In this document: one piece after another, positions 63,802 through 64,000 of the stretch | Numbering within the stretch: position 1 is the stretch's first letter | How the letters are laid out: each line of letters begins with the position of its first letter | NCBI RefSeq assembly: GCF_006517175.1 | Contig: NZ_CP041186.1 | Span: 7,343,074 to 7,407,073 of the forward strand | Length of the DNA stretch: 64,000 bases | Reading direction: 5' to 3' | Source of the DNA: Persicimonas caeni | Lineage (GTDB): Bacteria; Myxococcota_A; Bradymonadia; Bradymonadales; Bradymonadaceae | Notes under the pieces: model-generated | What the model saw: the letters and a program-made list of their open reading frames with translations, nothing else | Told to the model about the DNA's origin: nothing | Database searches by the model: none | Position numbers and translations under genes: made by a program

Positions 63802-64000
63802 CTAGCGCGTGCAGTATCCACCCGTCGCGCAGGTGCCGGTGCGGCAATCCGTGCCGTCCCAGCAACTCGTGGTGCAGAAGCCGTTGACGCAGGTGGCGTC
63901 GCCGGCGCAGTTGCTGTTGTCACGGCACTCGTAGCCAGCGCGGTAGTCGGGGCGACATACGCCGTGGTCGCACATCATCTGGCTGCCGCAGTCGGCGTCG
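63802..64000 (-). CDS. Cys-rich repeat protein, C-terminal fragment (5' end outside window)
   Basis: The minus-strand frame is open to the window edge and ends at TAG (63802-63804), giving 65 visible residues. They hold about ten cysteines in a C-x(5-6)-C-x(4-5)-C rhythm: ADCGSQMMCDHGVC, then YECRDNSNCAGDATC, VNGFC and TTSCWDGTDCRTGTC. This resembles the Dickkopf-like or EGF-like 'C...G.C' units of secreted lipoproteins in Bradymonadales and Myxococcota. The last residues (GGYCTR) end cleanly. The full length and export signal lie outside. Confidence 0.75.
   Translation of the reverse strand, partial: DADCGSQMMCDHGVCRPDYRAGYECRDNSNCAGDATCVNGFCTTSCWDGTDCRTGTCATGGYCTR

Overview
The window is GC-rich, densely coded chromosomal DNA from a Gram-negative bacterium with an outer membrane: it carries bamA, skp, lolCD-type genes, two outer-membrane beta-barrel proteins and many lipoproteins. 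The mixture of Hanks-type kinase and PP2C phosphatase genes, Asp-rich lipoprotein tethers, RCC1 and EF-hand-like lipoproteins, MoxR/DUF58 genes and a CheB-CheR-histidine kinase fusion suggests a predatory or social deltaproteobacterial lineage (Bradymonadales or Myxococcota-like). That placement is inference from gene content. I see no rRNA, tRNA, CRISPR array, insertion sequence or prophage.

Layout. 1-2448: the 3' end of a sulfatase gene, a TPR membrane protein and an RCC1-propeller lipoprotein. 2511-8447 (minus): MscS channel, SEC-C protein, TPR protein, glyA, and a large membrane Fe-S oxidoreductase of the FadF/EtfD type. 8653-12828 (plus): a lidless Hsp70, a lipoprotein and purF. A 29-bp perfect inverted repeat then separates purF from a convergent CPBP membrane protease variant and an EF-hand-like lipoprotein (12926-14335). 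14784-19736 (plus): lepA, lepB, pyrB, carA. 19844-25726: an AI-2E/PerM transporter, a PP2C-cyclic-nucleotide-binding fusion, a ConA-like lipoprotein and two uncharacterised proteins, one resembling a metal-less JAMM/MPN fold. 25878-28508: eno, then prfB with a programmed +1 frameshift.

28581-36079 is an envelope-biogenesis run: LolC/E-type permease, LolD ATPase, BamA, Skp and a lipoprotein with PPC-like repeats overlapping skp. It converges on a Ser/Thr kinase. 38030-50240 (plus) holds a solitary Eco57I-type DNA methyltransferase, a 1,502-residue CheB-CheR-PAS-kinase-REC-REC protein, smc and ftsY. Downstream of ftsY is a 43-bp-period tandem array of imperfect palindromes. 51756-62390 encodes two paralogous outer-membrane barrels, a TPR membrane protein, a carboxypeptidase-regulatory-like membrane protein, a DUF4350 protein, a MoxR ATPase and a DUF58 protein. 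Several of these genes overlap, so they probably form one envelope machine. The window closes with pgsA, a lytic transglycosylase and the 3' end of a Cys-rich protein gene, all on the minus strand.

Two themes recur. Acidic low-complexity insertions sit inside normally compact conserved proteins (LolC/E, SMC, FtsY). Perfect GC-rich hairpins without U-tracts lie just after gene ends. The most unusual items are the MoxR/DUF58/paired-barrel locus, the palindromic tandem array, the perfect -35 box followed by a C12 run upstream of prfB, and the lidless Hsp70.
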